Of a DNA stretch of 64,000 bases, positions 36,601 to 48,600 are shown piece by piece. Source of the stretch: Anseranas semipalmata (taxonomy: Eukaryota > Chordata > Aves > Anseriformes > Anseranatidae); the NCBI GenBank assembly GCA_013399115.1, contig VXAA01001508.1:1908064-1972063 (forward strand), given 5' to 3'. Made by a program: the position numbers and the translations under genes. A model generated the notes under the pieces. The model was given only the letters and a program-made list of their open reading frames with translations, was not told the origin of the DNA and did not search any database. The first letter of the stretch is position 1. Each line of letters begins with the position of its first letter.

Positions 36601-39600
36601 CACCGCAGTCCACGGGCTCGCAGGTCACCTGCTTGTTCCATTTCCCATCTGTGCAAGTCATGGTGATGCTGGACTCCGTCTGGAATTAGACACATGACTA
36701 CAGCCACCACAGCCAGCAAAGGAGAGATCTAAACTGTTTAAAGCCTAGTAATGACCATTATTTTTGTGTCTCACAAGTCAAGCAAAACGAAGCCCAGTGA
36801 CCACCGTCATTTGGACAGCAGCTACTAAAAACATTGAGGCCACACAAGAAACTGTCAGAGAACCATGAGGTATTTCTGCCACCACCGGGGTGACACACCA
36901 GAGTGCTTCAACGTAAAGAGCACTACGAATAATCTGAACTCTTGTCGGCATCGCCTCCTGAGATGAGCCATGGAGCCTACTGCTCTGCCCTGTGATCAGA
37001 AAGGAGCACGCGACCCTGAGCCATTTGGAGCTGACAGTTATACCCGATCCTTGCCACCTTTGACATGACACGGTCACCCCGAGCAGATCCCATGTATTTC
37101 TGAGCCACTGAATTCACTCTTGGGTTTGAAGTGAAAGCCAACCTGATGTGAACCCGGCCGGGACTCCTGTCTGAGGCTCTCCCAAGAGGTGCCAGTCACC
37201 CCTGGGAGGTGGCCTGGGTCCCCTCCTCGTCAGTGCCAAGGGAGCGGCCTGGGCCGTGCCAACCTTGTGCTCAGATACTGACAGCTGCCGCCTCAGCTTC
37301 TAACACCAGAGTGCCTCGAGGCTCCAAATGAAATCAGGGCCCTGCTGCGCTGGCACCAGGGACACGCACGCTTGAGAGACAGACTTTTTCCTGGAGGATT
37401 TTGCAATGGACAGACCCAAAAGCATCTTGTCCATACGTTCACCTGGCATTTGGTCCAGAAACTCTCGACAAGAGAGGTTGAATACAGAGTTAGTGCCTGT
37501 GGTCTGACTTTCGCTAATGACACTGTAATGTCACAGCTACACAGAAGCTACACTTTTATGGATTTGAGGAATAATCCAAACAAGGCAGCAGACTGAAATC
37601 CTGAAGTGCTAGGAGGAGAGAAGGAGAGTAAACAAAAGGGGCGTAGGGGGTAAAGGAGCCACCTGTCCAAGGCTAAGACAAAGAATTTACTGGGTGACTG
37701 AAGGACAAACAGATGCTGGCAAAGAGAACAGAATAAACAACATATCCGCTTTCTAATTAAAAAGGGAAAATGATTACAGATTAGAGGTGAAGAATCTGAA
37801 AGCAGGATTCTTCCCCCCATACCAGAATAAAAAGAAGGACAGGAGAAAGAGAAATGTGAGAAACCCAAACACAAGATATTGTGGAAGGGGAAGATACCGG
37901 CAAGGAATCCGACCAAGCCATACAGCAGCACTCCCCGGCCCCAGGGAATATTTTATTCAGGGCTGGTATGCTCACAGGAGATTTGCACCGCCAACCATTG
38001 ATCTGGCTTTATAAAAGGAAGGGGAATTTTTCTAGCACACATCAAAGGGACCTGGATTCCCTTTTTGCAAAAACATCCTAATGGTTTCAACAGAAGTTCA
38101 GACCTGTCTCCCTTTGATATATGGTTGCATTCAGAATGGAAAAAGCAGTCCCAGAGCTGAGAAACTGGACACTTCCCAAGTGGGCACAAAACCCCTCTTC
38201 TAGACCATGCAGTTTATTTAAACAGGGAGCGCTGCTGATGGAAAAAAGTGTCTTTTCTACAAATTTAGAGTAGCACAGTTGGGGATTCCCGGAGCGCTCA
38301 GGTGAAGTGACACTCTGAATTCCCATTCCCAATCATTTTGCTCCCCAATGGCTATTCATTCTTTGTTGTTCATCGGATTATTTGCACCATTAAAAAAATA
38401 TATATCGTGTAGATAGATGACGGCTTGAAGATGCCAGTGCTTCCAGGAAGTTGTTGTGTAATTCTGATGGCCACAGGAGAAGGGATGAGAGCATACTTCC
38501 GTGTCCTCATAATTCATACACAAAGCAGCATCACCACCTCATTTGCACTCCAGGCTGGGCTGCTCCAGGATACAGCAAAGCCTCCATTTCCCTTAGTAGA
38601 TGCTATCATCGACCAATGCTCCAGCACTGTGGCTGCTGGGCACCTCAACAGCAGGAGGTTAAAACATAAAACCAAGCTATTGATGGCAGGGGCTATGCAA
38701 ACATTAAGGAAAAGACATGGGTCTTGCACTGTATCCTGCTGCATGCTGGCTCCACTTCGAGCACAGGGAAGCTCTATCGATGACAGGAGCTTCAACTCCA
38801 AGAATTCACTTATTAGTCTTGGTGTGATCTAGTTTAGGAATAAATTGCTCCTTCTAGCTGATACCAGTTGCTGAAACACAGTATGGTGCACAAGGGAGTT
38901 TCTCTAATGACAGGGTTACACATCAGATGCTGCTCTACAGAACACCAAATAAACAGCTCAAATTCAGAATCCAGAATATAATACAAAAATTGAAACAGAA
39001 GCAGTATCTGTGCGTGACAGTCACACCTTACAGAAAATGGGCAAGAATGCTTTACCCAAGCTAACACTTGTGAGGGCATGGTCTTTGTTAGTTGAAAGCT
39101 GCAGGACACCACAGCCTGCTGGAAATGCACCGTGCCTGGGGCCACCCTCCTTGGAGATGATGCCTTGTTACAGCTATACCCTGCTGCGCTTTATTTCTGC
39201 CTCTGTTCTAGATATTGATGTGAAAAAAAAATTAGTCTCCTCCACACTTTCTACTCCGCTTTTTTTCTGTATGGTACTTTCCCAACAAAACCACTAACCA
39301 GACTGGAAGAGTCACCTTCTCCCAGACCTGTATGGATTTTCTTCTTCCTGGCACACTGGCAGGGCCATTCCCACACAGAGAAGCAGAGCCCATGTGGGTA
39401 AGACCCTGGCTTCCAGCTTTTTCCGGTAATTTGCTCCACACTTTGTATGATGGAAGCTGAGGTTTTCAAGGTCAGACATAATAATGAAACATTTTAGAGC
39501 ATGTCTATCACTCAGTAGCATAACTGCAAGCAACAGGAGTGCATGCTTTTCTGCAGCAGAACATAACAGAGCCGGCTTCCCCACAATGCAGCAGACTAAT

Positions 39601-42600
39601 GGCTTTGACTGAAAGTGCAGAGCACACCACTACCACACAAATTATTGCAGATGGCACTGGCTTACAGCTTCTCCTTCTTGCAATATCCCAACTGAGGGTG
39701 GGATCATTGTAGCACCCGGGTGCAGGACCCCAGGCTGCTGCGCAGGACTCCAGCTCACCCCAGCACCGGCCAGACCTTGGGGGTATTTCCTATCAATTCG
39801 TCCTGAGCAGTGCTGCCTTCGGATCCAGCATCGGGTCTTTGTGGCAGCATCTGCGCCTGCCTTTGCAGATCTCCCATCCGAAGCCTGAGCGGGCACGTGC
39901 CTGTTTCGCCTGTCTGATCTGACAAGGTCACCCAGCTCACAGCAGTCCACACGAAGCACTTGGTTTTCTCATCTGGCTTATTAGCTGTCACTTTGGGCAC
40001 TTTGTGCTGCTTTGACTGGCATCACAGTAACCGCTTCCCTTCATGTCCTGCCTTCCAAAAGAGGCTTACGCAAGGAGGGAGGGCAGACAAGAAGGAGAAA
40101 AGAAAAAAAAAAAGATATAGTGTGCAATACAGTGAAGAGGATGCAAACTTAAACAAATCTGGTGTCAGAAAGATTTGTTTCTTGGGACTTTTAACAGCTT
40201 GGGAGAATTCATGTCTCCTTCCTGCTGCCCAAGATCCCAGCCGGCTCCTTCTTCAAGCGATGCTTCACGTGTGAAGTTTCCTCTCCTTAAAAATGAACAG
40301 CTGTGCCCTCCCCTCTAAGTATTCTTCCACTTCTGCCCACTACTGTGCCTCTAATTGAACCCACATGAGCCGTGCTTTCTTTTCCTGGCATGATTGATGA
40401 TGCCTTTGCACAACATTAGGGAGCTGCTGGGTTTTAAATAACACCTCTTGACCAGAGCAGCAGTGGTGGTAGCTTCAAGGAGAGATGACAACAAGTAACT
40501 GAATGAGCAGGGCTTTCAGTGAAGGACAAGGGGGAGGAAGGCAGTGAAAGACAAAGGGGGAAAGATGGAAGAGAAGAAGAAAGAGCGATGGAGTTGTCAG
40601 GGGGGTGGGAGGACACTGGGGGAAAATGAAAACATCCCGAGATGATCTTTGTGAAAAAGATACATGATGCCTTTGGCCCCATCAATATGCAAGCCCATTT
40701 TTTTGTTGCTGAAGTCCCGAAATGAGGATGAGAGAGAGCCCAAGAGAGAGTAAACAGCTCAGCTTTTTTTTTTTTTTTTTTTAAACAGCAAATGGCTTCT
40801 ATTGCACATGGTGCTGATGTTTTTAGGGTTTGGTGATTTTATGGAGTTTAACAGGATTTGGGAACAGGAACTTCTCAGAGAGCAAAGATGAATGAAGTTT
40901 TTGACCTAAGACATTAAAATGGTGGCTTCAAGAAGACACAGAGGCCAGAAAGTGCAGGAACTGTCAGGATGATTTTCAAAAAAACCCTTAGATGTAAAAG
41001 ACTGATTTGAAATGTGACTTGTGCCCCTACATCTCTGAGGTGCTTTTGAAAATTTTGCTTTTAATTCTCTGTTCATCCTTTTTTTCTGCCTTTCAATGAA
41101 ATACAGAAGACAAATGTGGTTCAGATGCTAAACCAGGGTGTATTCACTGGTCTGTAAGCCATCCTCATCAACATGCAGTGGTCATGGGCCACTGATGTTC
41201 AGCCTGCTCTTTAAGACGTTGCACCTCTCCTTCACTCTCCTTCCTACCCAAGAGTGTGAAACATCAGCATGTGCAAAGCTACTTTCCTTCCTCCTCCTTG
41301 TGCAGCCCTCCACACTGTAAGATAAGGGAGAAAAAAATAGCTCTAGTCCCTCGAATCAGTCAATCAATACAAATATCCAACAGAATGACAACAGTGAAAC
41401 AACCAACAGCTTTGTGCAAAGCTCCTCAATCACAGCATAAAGTCCCTCTGACCAGAGACAAATATCTACATGTCCTCTCTCATCTCCAAATGCTTCTCTT
41501 CAGAAGAACTGAAGCTGGGAAGCATTTGTGGAAGGACCACAATACAACACCATACGAGGAATCCAAACCATGGATTCCAGACTTGCTCGGATAATTCATT
41601 TCTTGCATGCATGTTCCACAAGTTCTGGCTTGAAGCACCTGACACAAAAAAATAAAACAAGATGATAGTGAAAGAAAGTGTCCATTCCTATTCAACAGAT
41701 CTCTGAAGCACATGCTAAAGCGCATGTTTAAAGTGCTCTGCTGACCAGGGATATCTTTAAGATGCTTCGCTCCTTCCCTGCACAGCACAGAGCAAAGAAA
41801 TCCATAGGCCTCACAGTTTTTATTGGTGGAAAAAATATGATAAATAGTGCAACAGTAGATCAGGGTGAGAGGAAGCATGCTGTAATAGGCAGTGAATCGC
41901 ATTAGCTGGGGGTGCTAAAATCCTCCACTCCTGTCATATGAATCTGATCAAGGCTCTGAAACCCAACTTCTCTGAGCAAAACCATATACAGTTGGCTGAG
42001 CTTCCCCAAAAGGTACTTTTTGCGTTTAAATAACACAGCACTGGTGAAACATGTTTAGGCTGTTTTATTTGGGTTTGGATTCCTGTGTGCTCAATGTACA
42101 GCTCCCTTCCAACTATTTCCTGGTTCAGCCATTCAGGCTCGTTTGAGAACTTGTTTTCTGTTCTGTAAAAATGCTCAGCTGGAGCTGGGGTTCTGGTGCT
42201 GATGCCAATTAGGATGGAAGAGGCCCAGCTCGCGGGGTCCTGTATTTGTTTTGTAATTGAGTTGAAAGGGCTGACTCATTCCCCTCCTCTCTGTCTCCCC
42301 CATCTGCGAGCTCATGAAGAACACAATATTTCACAAATACAGACAGGCTGCTGAGAGCGGCTGCCTGCCCCCAGCCCCAGATGTGCGAGCTGCCCCCACA
42401 ACAGGCAGAAAGGTGCCGGTGGAGGCCCCCACCACCCCGTCACGACTGGAGCCAGCACCGCTAGAGAAGAAAGCACAAACTGGGGTGTCTTCAGCGCACC
42501 CCCGCATCCCGTGCGCATCGCTCCAAGCAGCGTGCTGAGGCCAGGCCATGCTATGCACACACTTTGTCCGCCCCCCCAAGAGGACATGCATTTTCTCAGT

Positions 42601-45600
42601 GTTTAAGGAAATTGGTAGTTCTCCTGCATGTCCCACTCTCTGCATCAGGACGCTGCATTTGTGGGACTGGATTATTATTGCGTAGGTTAGGGAAGATGGG
42701 TAATGCAATGATGCTTTGGTTGGAAGCAAAAAGGTTTAGATGCTTCTCCCCCTGGATATCATGCATTTCTGCAGTGTCAGAGTGTGGTTGGAAGCAGATG
42801 GGCTGAAATGCTGCAAAGGAGTTAAGACATCGTTAGCCCCAACACTAGGAATTAACATGAGAAACTTTGCCCAGAAACTGGTTGTGTAAAAAACAAACAC
42901 CACACCTCCAAACAAAAAACCCAAGAAACCCTGTTTGGCCGAGCACAGCCAGTGAGATCAGAGGAGGCCTAAACACACATTTAAACATTTTGGGTTGACA
43001 ATCTCTAAATTTGGGCAACATCTGAGATTTGCTCACTGTTAGTACCTCTTCACACAGTCAGATGGCTCCTATTCCGAGAAGAAATATTTGGATACGGTCC
43101 TGTCCCACGGCTGAGATTTTGGGCTTTAGGCTGGGTTATTTCTCCACTTCCCCACACCCATTTGCTCATCCCTCTTTTGTGGGTCATACAAAACCAGCAG
43201 AACAAACCTGGCTCTTGCTGAGATCATCGTCTCGCTGGACTTGCAAAATGTAGCCCGTCTTGCAGCTCACATTGCACTGGGCACCATTGTACCACCCGCC
43301 ACCGGTGCAGTTCAGCAGCGCGTTCTCGATCTCCAGCTTTTGGCAGTCAGTGGCTTCGCAGGAGTAGTGGACACAGCTGGGTGGGAGACAAGAAGTGGCA
43401 TTTGCATTCAGTTCCTTTAATTCATTCTGAAAGAGCAAGCTTGTCTGAATGACAAACTCGTCACTTGCCAGGCAGCAGGTAATGGATTGCACACCAAACC
43501 CGATTCAGCAAAGTGCTCCTCACCAACGAGCACACCCTTTAGCTATGTCTTCTTAAGAACTGCGACAGTGGTAACGGTGATGACAATGAAAGCAAATTAC
43601 GGGTCTTGTGGCAAAAGGGAAGAGCCTGCCAAGTCTGGAGAATTACTTTCTGTTCTGCAATATTCACAGAGGAGAAACAACACGAGCAACAGCACTGTGG
43701 CCCTCCTACTTCTGTACCAACATGCATCTGTCCATCCCACGAGAGCAATCTCCCTCCAAGAGCAGTCCTTATGCCCCATCCAATTTAAAATCTCTGCTGA
43801 ATTCAGGAGTGCCTGATATTGCTAGCGATAAGTGTGCATGTGTGTACGTGTGAGGATGGGTTTCTCTTATCTTTGAGAAACTCGATAGCAATCAACACAT
43901 TCATTTTATTCCACTTCACAAGAAACACCAAACATCAGTTGTGTAGCTGTGTTGATAAGCTCTTATCAAGCTCAGCAGCATGCTGTCATTTCAGATCTCT
44001 CCAGTTGCTGTCCTGCCATCCATAAAATGTTTCCCTGGATGGCAACTCACTGCTCTCCCTACAGTGAATTATTCTAACGTTCAGCATAACTTTTAAAAAG
44101 AGGTTTTTGTTTTATTTTTGTGTACACACAGATGTCTAGTAGACACAAAATATTTCACCATCTCTGATGACCTGAGTCAAACATTGTAGCACATGTTCAA
44201 ATGTGAGTATGGGGACAATCCCTCAGCTAAAGGGTGATGAAAATGCTGAGAGTCTTAAAGCATGTGCAAAGATGTTTTGCTGGATTAGAGACAAAGTTTC
44301 TGGGGTTAAAGATTCCTACAAAGCAATATGCCTCTGCTGAAAGTTAAACTAAATTTAAATTAAATACACTTAAATTCTGAAGAGGGAAAACTTTGACTTA
44401 ATTCACCATCTATGGTGGTGGGGAAAAACCTGAAACACCAAAAGTTATACAAAGAAGAGAAGACAATGCATCAATACACATGTTTTGAAATGGATTACAA
44501 GTAAGATATTCCCATCTCCTAGAAAAAAGGTTAAAGCCACCAAAAACCCATCCACCTTACTAAGCACAGGACTTAGCATGTACATGGTGTTTTGCTGTGT
44601 TAAAAGCATTGTGCAGACATTATCTAATTGATTTTCATGACACCCTTGTGAGACACCTGGGCTGGTGTTGTTAGCCCCATGTTACTGATGGAGAAGCACA
44701 TCTGCACGTCTCTACTTAGCTCTATATCAGATTAAACGACAGTATTATGTACCTCCACAACTCACCTCACTGTCCCAGACTAGCGCTATATGGGAAGCGC
44801 CCACTGCTTGTAATTTAAGGTCGCTTTTTGAGTGGCGGCCTTTCCCTGGAGCGCGATGGGCTATAAATAATTTCTACATTCAAACAAATCCTGATTTTCT
44901 CATCTTGCACAAAGTATTGCCGCTGATAGGATTGAGGAAGAATTCTGCCTAGCCAACTCAATTCCATCGTATGCAACAAATAGCACCCTGTCTATCAGCA
45001 GTACAACTGAAAAATGATGCTCATCACAGAGCATGATGATCCTGCCTTCAGCAGGATTCCCCCCTACCAAGGGTTTCCTGCATGCTTTCCAGTCCCTGCA
45101 ACTCACTGCCTGACCTACAAATTTAAACTGCCATTGATTTCACTTTTCACTGATCAATAAGCCTGTGGACGAGATGGGGGAAGAACAAGTGGAGGGTATA
45201 TCCTAGCGCTAAGGTGGTCTTCTCTCGCAGAGAAATGAGCTGAGGAGATTAGTCTTGTAAATGCCCAACATGAACCACCCAGGAGTGTGAGCTGCAGCCC
45301 TTGCTGTGGTGTGGCAGCAGCCACCTGGCAGCCTCACACCTGTGAGCGGAGCTGCACCTCGCTATTGGTTTCATGGCACTGCCAGTGGGGGAAGTCACCA
45401 GGTAACATTAAGTTAACATTAATGTCTGAACATGGATGTTGAGGGAGAGTATAAATGATGAATGATGCCTGGTTGAATCCTCACTACATATCCCAGGTCC
45501 ATCTACACATGAAGGCTAAGCATTATTTCATTCCCCTCCATTTTTCAGACAGTGAAGCTGCCATATGAGTCCCTTCCATGCCAGCACTCCAGAGGCAAGG

Positions 45601-48600
45601 AAGCTGACTCATTGAGGAAAAAAAATTAACACCATTGCCAAGCCATTCTCAGAAGCACATATTGTGAACCTTGACTGCCCATTGCAAAACACACAAAATC
45701 TGAAAACTTTTTTTGCATAAAAATTGGAAAAATAAAATAATAGAAGACCTATTTCATTTAATATCTTATGTAAATCAATATTCAGCACATTGATGTAGTA
45801 CTGAATTCAGCCTTGAATGGCTTCAGAAGGAAGGATGAGCCTAAGAAAACCTGTGCAATTTGCACAAAGGGACATCTGGAGTAACATCGCTGCAGTAAGT
45901 GGCATTGCTTTTCATTTCCATCGATGTAAAGGAGAGAAAGAATCTGGTTTCTTGAGTTCAGATCAGGACACCAGATGAGCAAGCCAGGGCTTAAAAGTCC
46001 TACAGAACTGAAACGCCACAGACAAAGGCATTAAGAAACACTTATTGTGATGTTCTTCTTTCTGTTTACAAGTCCCCTTGTGGTCTTCTTAAATGGCCGG
46101 GGAACATTTTTAGCCACCCCCTCCAGGCTCCAGATTATGCCTTGGTTAGCAGATCATCTGAGCAGCTCTCTCTGTCTGTAACTCTATATGAATGACTTCA
46201 GTGACAAACAATACAACCATTCACTTTTTGTAAAAAAACAACCACTGCCACCAAATGTTTCCAATTTAAATATTTCTGGTTCTCTAGCTACTGGTTCCAA
46301 TTTGGTATCAGCTACTGTCAGCCATAAATCCCAATGAATTTTGAAGTCACGATCCTGAATTGAGTTCTGCAAATGCAGAATTAAGGAGAAATGAATATCT
46401 CCAAGTAGGAAATTTAGACAAAGAACCCATCACACCCATATTACAGAACTGTGGGTTACAGAAGCTCTTGCATGGGTACTGCCATTTAACAGTGGTTAAT
46501 CGTCACATGTTCCAGAAACTATGCATTCCTCTGGAAAGAAACAATATAGAGTATCTGAGAATGAAATCACTTCTATAACTCATGTTGCTTCCTGGCGCGG
46601 GACAGCTTATCCCATTTTTTTGCAATCAAAATTGGGCGACTTCCTCAAAACTGCCTATTTCAAGTCATCCCTCGTCTATCCTGACTCCCAAATGCACCTG
46701 GGAATTGCTTGCAAGAGTATGAGCTGGTCTGGACAAAAGCTACGCAAGTGACCCAAGGACTTACATCATTTACTGATATATCTAAGAATCAAGCGTTGGT
46801 GACTGGGATGTTCTCTGACATTGTTTATTTTACTAGATCCATCTCATGATTCACCTGTTCCTGTTCTTGCTCTAGTAATGTATGATTTCCTAAAACAACA
46901 TTTTTGCACCAGGCTGAGTGCAAGAAGCAGTGAATTTCTTGCACACTTTCCGCTGCCTGCACTATGTTAAAAACATAGATCAAGACAGAGCGTTTCAATG
47001 ATGTAAAAAGCCCTCAGCTGAGTTAGTGTCACATGTAGGTTGAAGTTCTGAGCCAGTTCTTACTTTATTCAAATCCATTCTGCCCATCCCTAATCTAAAT
47101 GAGCTCAGTCATTAGCCTCTAAATCTTTATTTCTCTGTGCCAATATTGGCCCCAATTCAGCAAGGCACTTAAATATGTGCTTAACTTCAAAAGCACAGTT
47201 AAGTCCCACTGATAGATTTGACTACAGGGGGATGTAAGCAAATAGCTAAGGGCTTTGCTAAATTGGGGTCTTGGTGACACAATCCTAGAAACATTTGTAT
47301 TTTAACATGTTTATAGAAAATTGTAACAATTAAGTGGAACTCTTCCTTCCTCGCATAAAAACAAACCAGCACTTCCTCCTTCGAAAAGCTTACAGCAGCC
47401 AACCCTTTTTTTTCTTAACCCTGGGGTCAAGCACTTTTCCAATAACTCATCTCAACATAGTGCCCTAATTATTTGTTTCCTTAGCGACAGCTCTGACACA
47501 TATATATGCATAGGTGAGCATAAAAGCCTACAGTATCCACTTGTGTATGAGCAGACTCCAACCATTATCTAGTTTACATACGAAAAACTTCCTTTTCCTC
47601 AGTTCAGGCCAGCCTGGGCTGCAGATCTGAAGCATCCTTAGGTTTTGTTCTATGTTACCATACAAACAACTCATGCACATGTAGCCTTCTGATGGCGTTT
47701 CTAACAGATTTATCCTTACAGTGGGTTTGTCCTCTCTGTCTGTAGTGATTTCTCTAAATACAAGAGCAGGTTCTCTCTCTCTAATCCACACACAGATGTA
47801 CCATTTGGAAAAGCAAAGGCTGCCAGTCACATTTACTTCTTGTAGCTTCAGAAACAAAAAAGGTATGATCTGCAAAGGTGGCAATGAACTTGTCTTCTTT
47901 GGATTTCAGATAAAATAAATTGGTCTCCTTGTGCTAACATAAAAACTCAAAAGAAATCTACCCAAATCCTTGGGGCAAGATGGGGACTGGTGAACCCATG
48001 CTGACCATGCCTCTGGAAGAGGGATCGAGCCCTTTCCCTTTGCATGCTTGCCTTCAAATCCGCTCCACAAGAGTGACCGAAAGAGCAGCCTCACCATCGT
48101 TACGGTCCCCTCAGCGATCTCACTGCAGTACCATTGAGTCCGGCCCCAACAGCGATGCCAACAAAACCCAAATTCAAACTGGTAGGGTCAGGAATGCACA
48201 TAAACCCTGAGATTTACAGAAAACACTCGATCCAACCCCAGGTGCGCGGTGGGGGAAGGAGAGGCAGAGCATGCACGTCCCTACCGCTGGCAGGGCAACA
48301 TTCCCCCGGGGACCGGCTCTGCCCCCAGCCCCGGGAACGCTTTGCCTCCCAGCGCACCCCGCTGCGTGAGCCTGGGGGCCCTGCGGAACCCACAAATCCC
48401 CCAAGCCCCGTGCGCGCTTCCAGCGTGGAGGCAGCGCCAGCAACCTGCACACAAGCGGCCCCGCCAGTCCCCCTTCGAGAGAGCGTGGCGGCAAACAAAG
48501 AAATGGCATCGCGTTCCACTTTAATAAAAGCCAAATGATGCCGTTTGCCAATTACCAAAATGGGGCGAAGGTTAAAAACCCATTGAATTATAACACATGT

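Noticed and set aside
48134..48538. Plus-strand open frame of 134 codons over the CpG patch, with minus-strand frames of similar length
   Set aside because: Typical of CpG-rich DNA, where stops are rare in all frames. The patch is kept only as a possible regulatory element.
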